A stretch of DNA of 64,000 nucleotides, taken from Pyralis farinalis (lineage: Eukaryota > Arthropoda > Insecta > Lepidoptera > Pyralidae). Location of the stretch: assembly GCA_947507595.1 (NCBI GenBank), contig OX382263.1, positions 30,351,133 to 30,415,132 of the forward strand, read 5' to 3'. Below, piece after piece: positions 10,901 through 19,591 of this stretch. The position numbers were made by a program, and so were the translations under genes. The number at the start of each line of letters is the position of its first letter. Position 1 is the first letter of the stretch. The notes under the pieces are model-generated. The model saw only the letters and a program-made list of their open reading frames with translations, ran no database searches and had not been told where the DNA came from.

Positions 10901-13900
10901 TTTGGTTGAGTGCGTGAAACACATGTTACGGTTTTTCGTGACGTTTTTAGTTAAAGAAACGTCTGTAGTACTGTTGATTTTCCTTATTTGTGTAGGTGGT
11001 GGTGAAATATCTGTTCAGTAAGTGTTAGATAGTTAATTGTTGTATTGGGGTGAGAATGGAAGAGGACGAGGAGCCGCACGATCCGGGCGGCAGTGCGATG
11101 CACCAGCGTAGTTGATCCCCGACATGTTTGCCTTTTAATTCTGTTACTTCGCGCTCAGAACAAGAATTGACACGTAAAAGAACACAGGACACCAATGGAG
11201 AAAGTGAACAGCCTGCAAAGAAGACGATTACCCATCCTTCCCAATCATCACCTTCTCTGCAAGTTGCTTATATACATCCAGATTTTTTACAAAAATAAAA
11301 CAAGCTACACAGGTGATGATGTTGCTCCGTTTATCGTGCATGTTAGCAAGCAGGATGATACATCACCAGGTATGTCGCTGAGACCAATACAGTTCGGTCA
11401 TTTTCTATTTCGACATCATATTAAAAATATTGCGAAAGATGGAGTCAAACGTGTTGGTCGAAATCGCATCTCAGTGGAGTTTAAATCTCCAGCGGATGCC
11501 AATTCATTCCTTGAACATCCCGCATTGCTCCCGGCCAAGTTTGAGGCTAACATACCCTCATTTCACATAACCAGAATGGGTATTGTTAGGGCAGTTCCTG
11601 TTGAGTGGTCACTGGAGGAGTTTGTTTCTGCCATTGAGGTTCCCTCAGGGTCTAGCACAGTAATTAAGGCTCGACGCTTAAATAGAAGAGTGACCAATGG
11701 GAGTGGCAACGCATCGTGGGTCCCCACCCAGACTGTGGTGCTGACTTTCAGGGGTCAAAAGTTACCATCAAACATTTATTGCTTTTATACATCTATGCCA
11801 GTGGAGACATATGTGCTCCCAGTAATACAATGCTTTAAATGCTGTAGGTTCGGGCACGTAACATCCCAATGTACGTCTAGCCCTCTCTGCTTATTTGAGC
11901 CCAGAGTCATGAGGGAGTTTCATGTTCTAGGCAGACACCTACTTGTTTATTTTGTTCGGGCAATCTCACTGCCAAGGACTCCTCCTGTCCGGAACACTCG
12001 CGTCAGAATGCCATAAAAATGACAATGTCGCAGGAACATATATCCTACTTGGAGGCATCTGCTAGGTTCCCTCAGTCGAGGCGATCCTTTGCAGACACTG
12101 CAAGATACACTCCTTCTCCGCTTCCATCACAATCTCCTCGTACATCACCTCAACACACCCATAGTAATGGTTTGTTACAAGCATCCCCTACACAAACAAC
12201 ATCCTACCGTAAAACTGTGGTTACTCCTCGTCGCCCTATGGCTGAAGCATCAAGTCCAGGATATGACAAACGTGTTCATGGGACGATCACGGAAACTCCG
12301 GTTTCTGTTCTTCCAAATGGATGCGCACTAATCGATTCCCCAAATGACAATCTCTTTGAACTTTTACTGTCCACCCTAATGAACCTCCTCAACCGATTCA
12401 GCGATACATCACTCCCATATGCTATTCGTGAAAAACTTACTGAGCTGATTTCAATTACATCCAATGTTCCAAACAATTATGCAATGGAATTGTCGGAGCA
12501 TCAAGCATAAAAAAGCTGACTTAATATATCTCATTAATAAGTACAACCCCATTGTTCTTGCCATCCAGGAGATGTGGCTTAGGCCCGATGCTCCTTTTAG
12601 AGTTTCGGGTTATTTCTGCCTTCGGGATGACAGAAATGATGGGCATGCTGGAGCCTCCATCCTTGTCTCCAGATCTATCATATTCTCCCAGATTCCTCTT
12701 CCTGTACACTCTGATAACATTAATGTAGTAGCCATCCGCACCTTAAATATCACATGGTTATCAGTGTACATTCTCAATCCATAAATAAACTATATTATTA
12801 TATTATTATTAATCCTAATCCTTCCATCCTCAATGAATTGTCATCAATCATTTCCACTCCTCCCTTAGTCATACTTGGGGATTTCAATATTCACCACACT
12901 TCATGGGGCTCACATTTTTGTGATTCCCTTACCTCCTCATTCCTGGACTTGGTGGATGATTATAATCTTTGCATCCTTAATGATGGATCTCCTACCCGCC
13001 GCGTCTTACCATCCCAAAACAGCAGTAGCGCTGTTGACATATCACTTTGTTCTCCTCCTCTCGCATCACAACTCTCATGGAGTGTTTTACCAAACACCTA
13101 TGGGAGCGATCACTTTCCTGTACACATTTGCCTTCTTTCTCCTGGCAGGGTTCCCTCGATACCATTTAACCCTCGGTTAAAATATAGTGTTGCTCGTGCA
13201 GACTGGTCAAAGTATTCTTGCAGTTCAGATGAGATGATTTTGGAACTGCCACCTGTAGATCAAAACAAAGTTCATTCTGTGTATGAGAACAAAAGGTTGT
13301 TATGTTCCTGCGTGTAAGTGAGGTCACCAGTAAGCTCCCAAGGAGTTGCTGTGTAAGCAGCAGAGGAGGCATTGCGCGAGTGATACTTAATACACATCAC
13401 AAGCGTTAATAGGCTACGGTACCCGCTTTACATCAGGTGGGCCGTGTGCTTGATGCCTCCCGACGTAGTATAAAAAAAATTTTCAACTCAAATTCAAAAT
13501 TTCTTTATTTTTCTCCACAATCTTATAAATACACTTGTATACAAACAAAGTACATGAGTAGGTTTATTTGGAACAATATCATATTTATCACTTGGTCGGC
13601 GGTGAAGGAAAACATCATGAGGAAATTAAATTTTGAAAGACGTGACCTAACATAAGAAAGATCCGGTTCTCGGGCATGTGAAGATCTGACCGCAGTCGCT
13701 CCATAAATCAGTGTCTTCGTCAAATACTTAGGTAGTGGACCCCGCCAAACCTAATGGATTAGGAAACGGATTAACGAAGAAGTTGAATGGTGAGGCAAAG
13801 GAAAGCATTTGCATGTATTTGATCATCTTCAGATCATCTGTGCTGACATTAGTTTGATTGCTTTCAACAGATTATAGTTGCTAAGATAACCTAAGAGAGG

Positions 13901-16172
13901 TGTGGCACAGCCTGCCTGAGGATGTACCTACCTCCATCGCACAGAACACTGCAGGAAAATAACAAATCATTATATTTCCAAACAAACACAAAATGTTACT
14001 GCTAGGTGATATGGTTAGTTTATAGATTTTTCATTTCATGTAACTGCGACTCGCCGTGTCACAGATAAACCCTGCGGGCTTTCGTGACAAGACAATATAT
14101 GTAATGTGTATGTTAATATGATGTGAATAAATAAATAAATAAAATAAAAAAAAAACAATTCCTTGGAGGGTTGTGGGAGAGCATTAAATATACTCTCTGA
14201 AAAAAGCTTAATATAGAATTGATGACTATGTAACTGACAAAGATATCTGGAAATAATTCAGCACAGACTACCTGTCCTTAATAATCTTTAATGTTACCAT
14301 TTGATATCATTATTATACCAATATACTTCTGTAAAAAAAATGTTTGTAACATCTAATTGACAATTTTAAAAGAGACCTATATTGGCAAGTTTCTTTCGGC
14401 ATTTCTCCTTCGCCGATGGTCATTTCCGAAATGCTAGTAGATTAAAAAAAGTAAAATAAGAGAATTAAATAAGATACAATAAAATTATATTTAAAAAAAT
14501 GTAAGACGTGTCTAAGTGCCCGCGAGGGCCCAATGGCAAATAAATATTTTTTTTATCTTTTTATCTTAGTGCTTGAGATAATAAACGTCTCAGTTGTTGT
14601 GTTAAAGGCAGGGATGGCAACTTGCTTCATAGACTTGTAATCACCTAACATCAGGTGGGCCGTATGCTTGTATGTCTCCCGATCTTCTTCTTAGCGTTAT
14701 CCCGTTTCCTAATCCATTAGGATCGGCGGGGTCCGCTACCTAAGACTAAGGATTTAGCAAAGATTCTGATTTCTACATTGTGCGACTGCCGTCAGTTCCC
14801 CACGACACAGAGGGTAAACCAGATATTTCTTAGGTTAGGTCACACATCTTTCAAAATATAATTTCTTGGATGTGTGGGTTTGATGTCAATCATGATGATG
14901 ACAAGCTCGGTGGCTCAGTCGTGAATGACGCGACTTTGACACCAACGCTCGTGGGTTCGATTCCCACACAAGACAAACATTTGTGTGCATGAACATGTCT
15001 GTTTGTCTTGCTCTGGGTATTTTCTATGTATAATAAGTATGTATTTACAAAAAAAAAATGTATTTACGTATGTTTATCAGTTGTCTAGTACCCATAACAC
15101 AAGCTTCGCTTACTTTGGGCTAGATGGCGCTGTGTAATTTGTCCGACAATATTTATATTTATTTATTTATAATATTTATTTACCGCTGAGCAAGTGATAA
15201 TTACAAAAATGTACATAAATCCGGCGCTTTCAAGAAATTTTTTAGAGGGTCGGCAACGCATAATTGATACCCCTGGTGTTACAAATGTCCATAGGCTACG
15301 ATGACTGTTTACCATCAGGCACGCCGTATGTTTGATTGCCACCGTAGTGGTATATATAAAAAAAAAACGCGAACTTAGTGCTACGTGCCAGTATTGGAAC
15401 CGGGGACCTGTTGGTACCAAGGCCAGTTCTTTATCCACTGGGCCATAACTGCTCCCTAGTATGTCTCCCGATATTGTATAATAAAATTCGCATATACATA
15501 TAGCGAAGTTTCCATTTTTCTAACACAACTTTTACGCTTTTAAAACTTTAGAGGTAGGGCGCATTAAAGCAGCCCGTCTGGGGAAGTACCTCCGCCTCAC
15601 AGAAAACAGCAGCCAAATAACAACTCCCTAGAGGGTTGTTGTGTTACTGTGTGTGAGTGAGGTCACCAGTAAGCTCCCAAGAAGTTGCTGTGTAAGCAGC
15701 AGAGGAGGCATCGCGCGAGTAATACTTAATATATCGCAAGCGTTAATAGGCTACGGTACCCGCTTTACATCAGGTGGACCGTGTGCTTGTATGTCTCCCG
15801 ACATAGTATAAAAAGAAATGTAGTCATGTGTTTATTTGTTGCAATTTTGTCTTTCAGATAAATTCAAATCAAACCCCATCTCTAAGGACATTAGCTTTAA
15901 AATTCCTTAACATGAATATTCAACAGAATTTTCACAGTTCCGTTGAAGATGCTCACGCTGCTGTAATGCTGTACATGAAGGTACAAAAGATGTGGGAATC
16001 AGAAATACAGTGGCACAAAACCTGGAACCTGTTTTACGAGGAGAGCGAAGAAGAAAGTGATGAATATGACGAAAATATAGAGAGTGACGGACACGGTGAA
16101 TATCTATATAGTGATGAATATGACGATAACGATGATTTCTATGAAGATTACAGACATTTCTTATATTGTTGA
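4563..16172 (+). CDS. REXO4/ISG20-like DEDDh exonuclease, two exons
   Basis: Exons 4563-4919 and 15858-16172 join in phase 0 across GT..AG (aag|gtatgt; ctttcag|ataaat) to give 223 residues. The order of motifs matches the REXO4/ISG20 family of 3'-5' RNA exonucleases: Exo I at residues 5-12 (GLYCEMIG), ARVSIV at 22-27, YDKYV at 35-39, ILVGHSIHHDL at 81-91 (Exo II, D90), and HSSVEDA at 145-151 (Exo III, H145 and D150). Family members normally have D-C-E in Exo I. Here the Asp is Tyr7 (TAC, one base from GAC), while Glu9 is kept, so activity may be lost or reduced. The C-terminal tail (about 178-223) is very acidic (E, D, Y). An in-frame TAA 27 bp upstream supports this ATG. The intron of 10,938 bp carries two LINEs and several SINEs. 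Confidence 0.85.
5029..5420. other. Intron sequence with GC-rich block
   Basis: A sharply GC-rich block at about 5040-5110 (gagcgacgcggtgcgcgccg) is followed by two similar copies of gtgggtcttagcgtgtg and attgggtcttagtgtg (about 5260 and 5325). It looks like a repeat fragment. No gene is supported; the 64-codon minus-strand frame here has no motif. Confidence 0.3.
5554..8232 (-). CDS. LINE ORF2: endonuclease plus reverse transcriptase
   Basis: The protein has 892 residues. The N-terminus is an apurinic-type endonuclease: TWNTNGL near residue 5, SETH at about 33, GGDWNAKHSHWGS at about 131, a LLDFFV strand, and TSDHTPVL at about 205. The reverse transcriptase follows: DKSAPGYDLI near 440, SYRPISLLP, AFLDIQQAFDRVW (first catalytic Asp), GVPQGSVLGP, and TYADDTAIL (catalytic YADD). 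These motifs and the domain order are those of jockey-clade LINE ORF2. It starts 2 nt after the ORF1 stop, implying translational coupling or reinitiation. There is no stop or frameshift, and no RNase H domain is evident. It is a retroelement protein, not a host gene. Confidence 0.95.
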   Translation of the reverse strand: MRMATWNTNGLSVNKHDVELIIHLHKLDILLVSETHFTVRSLVNIPGFTIYSTNHPDETAHGGTAIIIKNSIRHFQEPPFASDYLQATSITVSDKSGNITISAVYCPPKHKITEDRFSAYLRTLGNRFVAGGDWNAKHSHWGSRLTTTRGRELKKCLDSLRLTTISTGEPTYWPTDPNKIPDLLDFFVVRGIASNYLNVRSCLDGTSDHTPVLLSISTSIFLKPSESLYNHRTDWAAFRDFIDENINLQIPLKSSEDVEDATKYISHLIQEAAWKCTPSIQNPNLNVNVPTSALKSMIEEKRRLRRVWHTSRHPADKTAFNKAAKELQLQIKSCQDDQTREHVESLSACKATNYSLWKVAKHLNRPQQPKPPIKTSDSKWARTSQEKAETFATHLSKVFRPNDADPGTDEYSINQIMSQPLQPDPLLRLATPREIRRVILKLKDKSAPGYDLITSRVLKELPRKAIVFLTILINATLRTSYFPNHWKVSQIVMIHKQGKPANIVSSYRPISLLPVLSKVWERVFLSRLIPVLEDLKTIPNHQFGFRQRHSTIEQVHRVCDKIRSSLEQKEYCASAFLDIQQAFDRVWHKGLICKIKSLLPHAFFGILQSYLTDRIFQVKEEDARSTIYDIAAGVPQGSVLGPYLYTLFTADLPTSDQVTTATYADDTAILASHTKPEVASAMLQHHLDKIDNWLKTWRIKSSASKSQQITFALRKGNCPVVTLGHEPLPHVDCVKYLGFHLDRRLTWKKHIKAKRDEISIRFRSLDWLLGRKSYLSTENKLLIYKVALKPIWTYGIQLWGSSSHSNIEVLQRCQNSILKCILKAPWFITNSEIHHFANIPTVKEEIGKTSTQYKARLAIHPNELARKLLVNNPAKRLKRANILELDERFVPS
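8235..9737 (-). CDS. LINE ORF1: gag-like nucleic-acid-binding protein with zinc knuckles
   Basis: The protein has 500 residues. The N-terminal third is Ser/Thr/Pro-rich. Three retroviral-type Cys/His zinc knuckles lie at about residues 335-395: CNRCQQYGHTKNNC, then CVKCALSHKTSDC, then a CALCQGNHPANYKGC variant. The C-terminus has a short helical segment (EDLLIKQSEKIDALLQQI). This arrangement is that of jockey-type ORF1 proteins, which coat the element RNA. It lies just upstream of ORF2 and is intact. Confidence 0.93.
   Translation of the reverse strand: MEARLQNIIPQEGTSGTGESFSEKNPQGNSDSLIVSGGGTILQYIEDYDPNSLDAVTRPTTSVNTTGKTAFEQAHSGSNTGEKPKAKFIQQTFHKSMFLNRPRSSSIGDIPPFARYKETLQTTTPTPEWQRVPTTRQKKRPRTSLSPTSDVSEPSTSNRYAVLPLDIPEPGVPLKAPNKPPPLILYGIEDVTKLKDTIETVLKSSDYTFRIASKTQLRVNCKDPDSYKKLMSLVREKGLIGHTFTRKEDKCCRIVIRNLHHTTPLKAIEDAISITGNKVVGEIINARYGPEKIPTSTFFVNLEPSPNNKKAKDIKTIYHTSVIIEDPKKRNTIPQCNRCQQYGHTKNNCTRPYRCVKCALSHKTSDCPKKDRNTPATCALCQGNHPANYKGCQVYKEILDRKFNRSSKNPPRQSSVKPQKTFESVANDLKNDRTRNNPTTHSRENTYADALKKTYTQQATAPKAIEDLLIKQSEKIDALLQQISSMMNLIVKLVERLSSS
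9738..10133 (-). promoter_or_regulatory. LINE 5' UTR (probable internal promoter)
   Basis: This is the region between the 5' target duplication and ORF1. On the minus strand it begins ttgtggtgctgggtgacac. Jockey-type elements carry internal promoters in this position; no promoter motif was proven here. Confidence 0.5.
10134..10880. other. Intron DNA, no gene seen
   Basis: AT-rich sequence. The LINE target site itself is a local tandem: atcacataaat occurs at 10134 and again at 10146. The open frame at about 10620-10841 lacks any recognisable motif. Confidence 0.4.
11195..12510 (+). pseudogene. LINE ORF1 relic with zinc knuckle
   Basis: The frame at 11195-12016 contains FIVHVSKQDD, an RNA-binding-like segment, and the zinc knuckle CFKCCRFGHVTSQC at about 11829-11870. 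A second frame at 12019-12510 continues with a Ser/Pro/Thr-rich region. The stop and frame changes make this a pseudogene. Confidence 0.8.
12464..13290 (+). pseudogene. LINE endonuclease relic
   Basis: It starts IMQWNCRSIKHKKADL (catalytic Asn region) and has IQEMWL (Glu), then a frameshift near 12780. It continues in another frame with VILGDFNIHH, WGSH, SAVDISLC and GSDHFPVH, the remaining catalytic signature of AP-type endonucleases. Sequence similarity stops at about 13290, where the LINE is truncated. Confidence 0.85.
13293..13480 (+). repeat. SINE B2, 3' portion
   Basis: From gttgttatgttcctgcgtg through ggctacggtacccgctttac to cgacgtagtataaaaaaa. It is 5'-truncated, lacks the tRNA-like head, and directly abuts the truncated LINE. 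Confidence 0.85.
13545..13790 (+). repeat. SINE J fragment (no tRNA head)
   Basis: The body includes cggcggtgaaggaaaacatc, ctgaccgcagtcgctccat and the 3' end ggattaggaaacgg. It is the same family as 34552-34865, 49140-49385 and others. Confidence 0.75.
14165..14560 (+). repeat. LINE 3'-end repeat F
   Basis: Contains ggaaataattcagcacagac, ttggcaagtttctttcggca, atttccgaaatgctag and the end gcgagggcccaatggcaaat. Shared with 42065-42470 and 53920-54475. The upstream part decodes as the C-terminus of a LINE polyprotein (YxIDxYVTDKDxW), so this is a 5'-truncated LINE. Confidence 0.75.
14685..14880 (-). repeat. SINE J fragment
   Basis: Reverse orientation: cgttatcccgtttcctaatc, then gatcggcggggtccgctacc, and ttctacattgtgcgactgcc. 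Confidence 0.7.
14905..15180 (+). repeat. SINE B1 (short type), full
   Basis: tRNA-like head with A-box (tggctcagtcgtgaatg) and B-box (gggttcgattcccac), then a body ending gctagatggcgctgtgtaat, tgtccgacaatatttatatt. B1 and B2 SINEs share the same head but have different bodies and tails. Confidence 0.85.
15160..15475 (-). repeat. SINE J interrupted by a LINE M 3' tail
   Basis: The SINE J head (minus strand: ggccaagtggataaagaac type, B-box around 15395) and body are separated by a plus-strand LINE M tail at about 15227-15372 (gagggtcggcaacgcat to gtggtatatataaaaaaa). This makes the LINE tail the younger insertion. Confidence 0.7.
15552..15815 (+). repeat. SINE B2, body and tail
   Basis: From gaggtagggcgcattaaagc to atgtctcccgacatagtata. 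It ends only about 42 bp before exon 2 of the exonuclease gene (15858), so it forms part of that intron's 3' end. Confidence 0.85.
15858..16172 (+). CDS. Exonuclease-like gene, exon 2 (residues 120-223)
   Basis: The acceptor gcaattttgtctttcag has a clear pyrimidine tract. The exon encodes TPSLRTLALKFL, HSSVEDAHAAVMLY (Exo III) and WESE, followed by the acidic tail, and stops at 16170-16172. Confidence 0.87.
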   Translation: MNSNQTPSLRTLALKFLNMNIQQNFHSSVEDAHAAVMLYMKVQKMWESEIQWHKTWNLFYEESEEESDEYDENIESDGHGEYLYSDEYDDNDDFYEDYRHFLYC

Positions 16173-16458
16173 AATTTTTCAATTGAATTCAATTCTTTAT
16201 GTATATAAAGGTGCTAGTATCGCACCGAACTGCCGACAGCACTTGCATTCGGAAGGCGGAATGATTTAGAGTGGCAGCACACACAGCGACTGCACAGCAA
16301 ACACCTCATCAAAAGGCGATGCATGCAGCACGTGCTGTGGGCAGTTGTAGTTGGCAGCTCGGTGGAAGCTACCACCTTTACCATCACATACTAATCTTCT
16401 AAACTAATATTATAAAGATAAGTTTTTATTTTATGTAGTTTGTAATGGATGAACACAA

Positions 16459-16464
16459 AATAAA
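16459..16464 (+). terminator. Candidate poly(A) signal of the exonuclease gene
   Basis: AATAAA 287 bp after the stop codon, with T-rich DNA following. The region between contains low-complexity sequence only. Confidence 0.4.
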
Positions 16465-16532
16465 CTTCTATATTCTATTCTTCCATTCTTTCACATGTAG
16501 AAAGCTTACATGCAAAAGTTTATTTATTATAC

Positions 16533-16790
16533 GCTGAACGCGGCAACGCTCGTAGGTTCGATTCCCACACGGGTCAAATATACATGTCCATGCACATGAC
16601 TGTTTGTATTGGTCTGGATGTTTTTAAGAGAGGTAGGGCGCATCAAAGCAGTCCGTCCGGGGAAGTACCTCCACCTCACAGAAAACCGCATCCAAATAAC
16701 AACTCCCTAGAAGGTTGTTGTGTTCCTGCGTGTGAGTGAGGTCACCAGTAAGCTCCTAAGGGATTGCTGTGTTAGCAGCATGGGTCCACC
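16533..16790 (+). repeat. SINE B2
   Basis: B-box taggttcgattcccacac at about 16551, then the body through agctcctaagggattgctgt; the tail is missing after gcagcatgggtccaccc. Confidence 0.8.
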
Positions 16791-17190
16791 CAGAGGGAGT
16801 GAAAGATAATTATAAAGTTATATCGATGCAATGACATTTAGTGCATTAGAAATAAACATATTTTTATTTTTCCATTGAAGTCGTTTCATTACACCAACCA
16901 ATGAACCACTTGGCTGCGCATAAAGGCACCCTTCACACGCCAAAACAATGTTTTATTGTTTAAAAATCTCCGCGATCTGAACCCACTGACAAATGGGAAG
17001 ATATTTCAACCAACAAGCCGATTAGTGAGCCAATGAAACCAGCGTATTCCACTTTACCACGCAGCCCGTAGCGGTGAGTTCAGTTACAAAGCAAAATCGT
17101 TTTATCGGTTCTTTCTTCATGTTCGATCATAAAGTAACCATGATCTATAAATATATATATAATAACTCAATATTCTTTAATTCCCTAACA
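16790..17190. other. Intergenic, no gene seen
   Basis: AT-rich sequence with no recognised motif, flanked by inverted SINE B2 copies. Confidence 0.35.
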
Positions 17191-17194
17191 AGCA

Positions 17195-17560
17195 TAAGCA
17201 TATGCGCCCACTTGATGTAAAGCAGTTACCGTAGCCTATGAACGCTTATATTGCAGTAAGCAGCACTCCCTCTGGGTGACAATCCATGCTGCTAACACAG
17301 CGACTCCTTAGGAGTTTACTAGAGCCCTCACTCACACGCAGGAACACAACAAGCCTCTATTACCTCCACCTCAGAAAAACCGCAGCCAAACAACAACTCC
17401 CTAGAGGGTTGTTGTGTTCACTGTGAGTGAGGTCTTCAGCTTACTCCTAAGGAGTTGCTGTGTTAGCAGCAGAACTGCATCGCGGCAGTAATACTTAATG
17501 TAATGCAAGCGTTTACAGTACGGTACGGTAACATCACGTGGGCCGTATGCTTGATATAAA
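17195..17560. repeat. Two SINE B2 pieces, head-to-head orientation
   Basis: Minus copy at about 17195-17350 (cgcccacttgatgtaaagca to aggaacacaacaagcctct), then a plus copy at about 17365-17560 (tacctccacctcag to cgtatgcttgat). Confidence 0.75.
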
Positions 17561-17562
17561 AA

Positions 17563-17795
17563 ACCAGTTGAGAATGCACAAGCTTGCATTATCAGAGGAA
17601 CACCTGGCACGTCAATTATATAAAAATTGAAAGAATTTTTTTTTGTAATTTTCGGCCATTTTGTCCATGTTCCGATAGGAACGGTGTTCTTGAACATTCC
17701 TATTCTACTTTTTTATACGACAACAAAACAAAAAAAACGACACGAACATATTTTTTATTTCATATAGGAACGGTGTTTCTGATGAAATGTTTTAA
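17563..17795 (+). repeat. Repeat E copy
   Basis: Begins aaaccagttgagaatgc and contains aggaacggtgttcttgaac and ataggaacggtgtttctg. Five copies occur in the window; each ends near a palindromic aggaac-ggt-gttcct. Confidence 0.8.
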
Positions 17796-18094
17796 CCGGT
17801 TTTGACTTAGTTTTATATATATATATATGGCAATAGTGTAGCTATGCCAGTGTCAAAGTTAGGGAAACTACTCGAATCAACCCAGTTTAAATACCACCCG
17901 TAAAACGATAGTGATTTTTACAAGGTTTCCTTGATAAACTTATTCACGTCTTCCAAAAAGTGCATAAACGTGTTATATTTGAGTTTATTCATTACTGTAT
18001 AATTTCACTAGCACTTATGTTACAAAATACTATCGAAATTGTCACATAAAACTAATTGTATACTGAATTGTAAAAATTTAATATCAAACAACAA

Positions 18095-18265
18095 TGCCAC
18101 TCGTCGAAAGCGCGGGAAGAAGTCTTTGACTTAGTTATCGACTTACGAGAACTATGTGGAATGACAGATGGTGTTGTGGCAAAAATTGAAAAGGGATGCC
18201 AGAGATAGTTTGGTCGTTTGGAAAGATTGGATGACAATGAGTTACGAAAGAAGTATAAATGGTAT
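18095..18265 (+). pseudogene. RTE-type LINE polyprotein fragment
   Basis: One frame reads LRELCGMTDGVVAKIEKG and then, after a stop, FGRLERLDDNELRKK. This matches the familiar RTE-type C-terminus (...KIEKGMLRWFGH-x-ER-MDD...). It is degenerate and short. Confidence 0.6.
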
Positions 18266-18458
18266 GTAGGAATAAAAAAAAAACATTTCGAATCACATTC
18301 TTTATTCGCAATCATTAAAAAACAAATTTCAAAACCATATTATGCTCCTCGAAGTTAAAACGATATTAACAGATAGGTACATAGACAACGTAATAAATAT
18401 AGACTGTCTAAGTGTGTTGTTCATGGCTTAGGTACAATGAGAAAAAAAACGAGTCGAC

Positions 18459-18747
18459 TGAAGTAAAACTTCTTTAGCGCCATAGTGTGATACAGACAAT
18501 AGGCCTGCACTGTGTCTTACGTATACGAAACTTAACTCGCTATGAGAGAAAGAAAATGTGTGCTCGCACCTCTCCCTCTTGCCCCTACAGTAATATACGA
18601 AACGTAACTCTCTCTTTCTATCTTCACTAACTAATATCTCCTTCTCAACTTCCGTTCGCCTCGCCCAATCACACTTTTCGTAACGCTTTCGTCACGCATT
18701 CACCAGCTTACTCCCCAAGTCAAGCGTGCGTAAAGAAGTATTACTTA
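18459..18747 (+). mobile_element. MITE H copy
   Basis: Terminal inverted repeats gaagtaaaacttc (18460) and gaagtattactt (18735). The interior has gtgatacagacaataggcct and acgaaacgtaactctctctt. It carries no coding capacity. Other copies are at 52000-52308 and 56994-57548. Confidence 0.75.
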
Positions 18748-18814
18748 AAAAAAAATTCGCAGTACGATATATGTAGACATAAAACAGGTTTTACAGCTAA
18801 TTTGATAAGCTACT

Positions 18815-19285
18815 TTGTTTCGCTACCGATTAATTCATGAGAACTAGCGCCGGCCGGCACCCACCCAAGATGCATGCCGTCGCTGCTGCGGTTGTTTCTG
18901 TATGTTTATGTAACGTCCGGATAAGCATTTGGCCCACCTTATATGAAGCAGTTACCGTACAATTGTTCGATATGATGCCTACAGTCACTTTTTATAACCG
19001 CACCGCTCGCCGATGGCAGGGAGTTCACCCTCACAAGCTGGAACCGCAATGGTCGCGTGCTGTGCGGTTCCAGAGAAGTTTTCTTCTGGAGAACTCTCAA
19101 ACTGTGTAATGAGCTAATAGCAGAGGTATTCCCAAGGGACGACAACATAAGGTTCATCAAGAAATGCGTGTAGAGGTTTTTGCAGGGTTGGCGTCGCATG
19201 AGTGACACCCCTGGTATCGCAAATGTCCATAGGCTATGGTGACTGGTTGCCATCACACAGGCCGTAGGCTTGTTTTAGTAGCATT
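18815..19285 (+). repeat. Repeat A start followed by LINE M 3' end
   Basis: Repeat A at about 18815-18900 (gaactagcgccggccggcac). LINE M follows from about 18955, encoding a degenerate RTARRWQGVHPHKLEPQWSR segment and the 3' tail gcaaatgtccataggctatg to gccgtaggcttg. Confidence 0.75.
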
Positions 19286-19540
19286 AAAAAGCCTTGCAAT
19301 ACATTAAGCAACACAGCAAATCCTTAGCTTACTGGTGACCTCACTCATACACAGGAACACAACAACCCTCCAGAGTTCCTTGAGCACTCGCCGAGACGAC
19401 CGCAGCAGCCGAGGCAGGGACGACCAGGGCGGCCATGGCAGCTACTAAAGGTAGGTAGGGTGCCGGTCGGCGCTAGTTTGCAAGAACTACTTGGCGGTGG
19501 ATGCCCACAAAGTAGATTAGATCACATGTAAATTTGACTT
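19285..19540 (-). repeat. SINE B2 piece and repeat A piece (reverse)
   Basis: About 19300-19375 carries reversed SINE B2 sequence (gcttactggtgacctcactc, ggaacacaacaaccctcc). About 19375-19530 carries reversed repeat A (cgaccgcagcagccgaggca). Confidence 0.65.
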
Positions 19541-19591
19541 TCTCAAAATAATGTCTGATATTAAGTATTTAAGAAAAGGTTATATGTACAT

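Larger units (their letters stand above)
10880..13293 (+). mobile_element. Decayed, 3'-truncated LINE of a second jockey-like family
   Basis: Plus-strand element with an ORF1 relic (about 11056-12510), an endonuclease relic (12464-13290) and no reverse transcriptase; it is cut off by a SINE at about 13293. ORF1 begins MEEDEEPHDPGG at 11056 but hits a TGA at about 11113 and changes frame several times. Divergence from the intact LINE shows it is an unrelated, older insertion. Confidence 0.85.

Noticed and set aside
18837..19256. Overlapping open frames around 18837-19256 on both strands
   Set aside because: They fall in repeat A and LINE M 3' sequence that recurs elsewhere.
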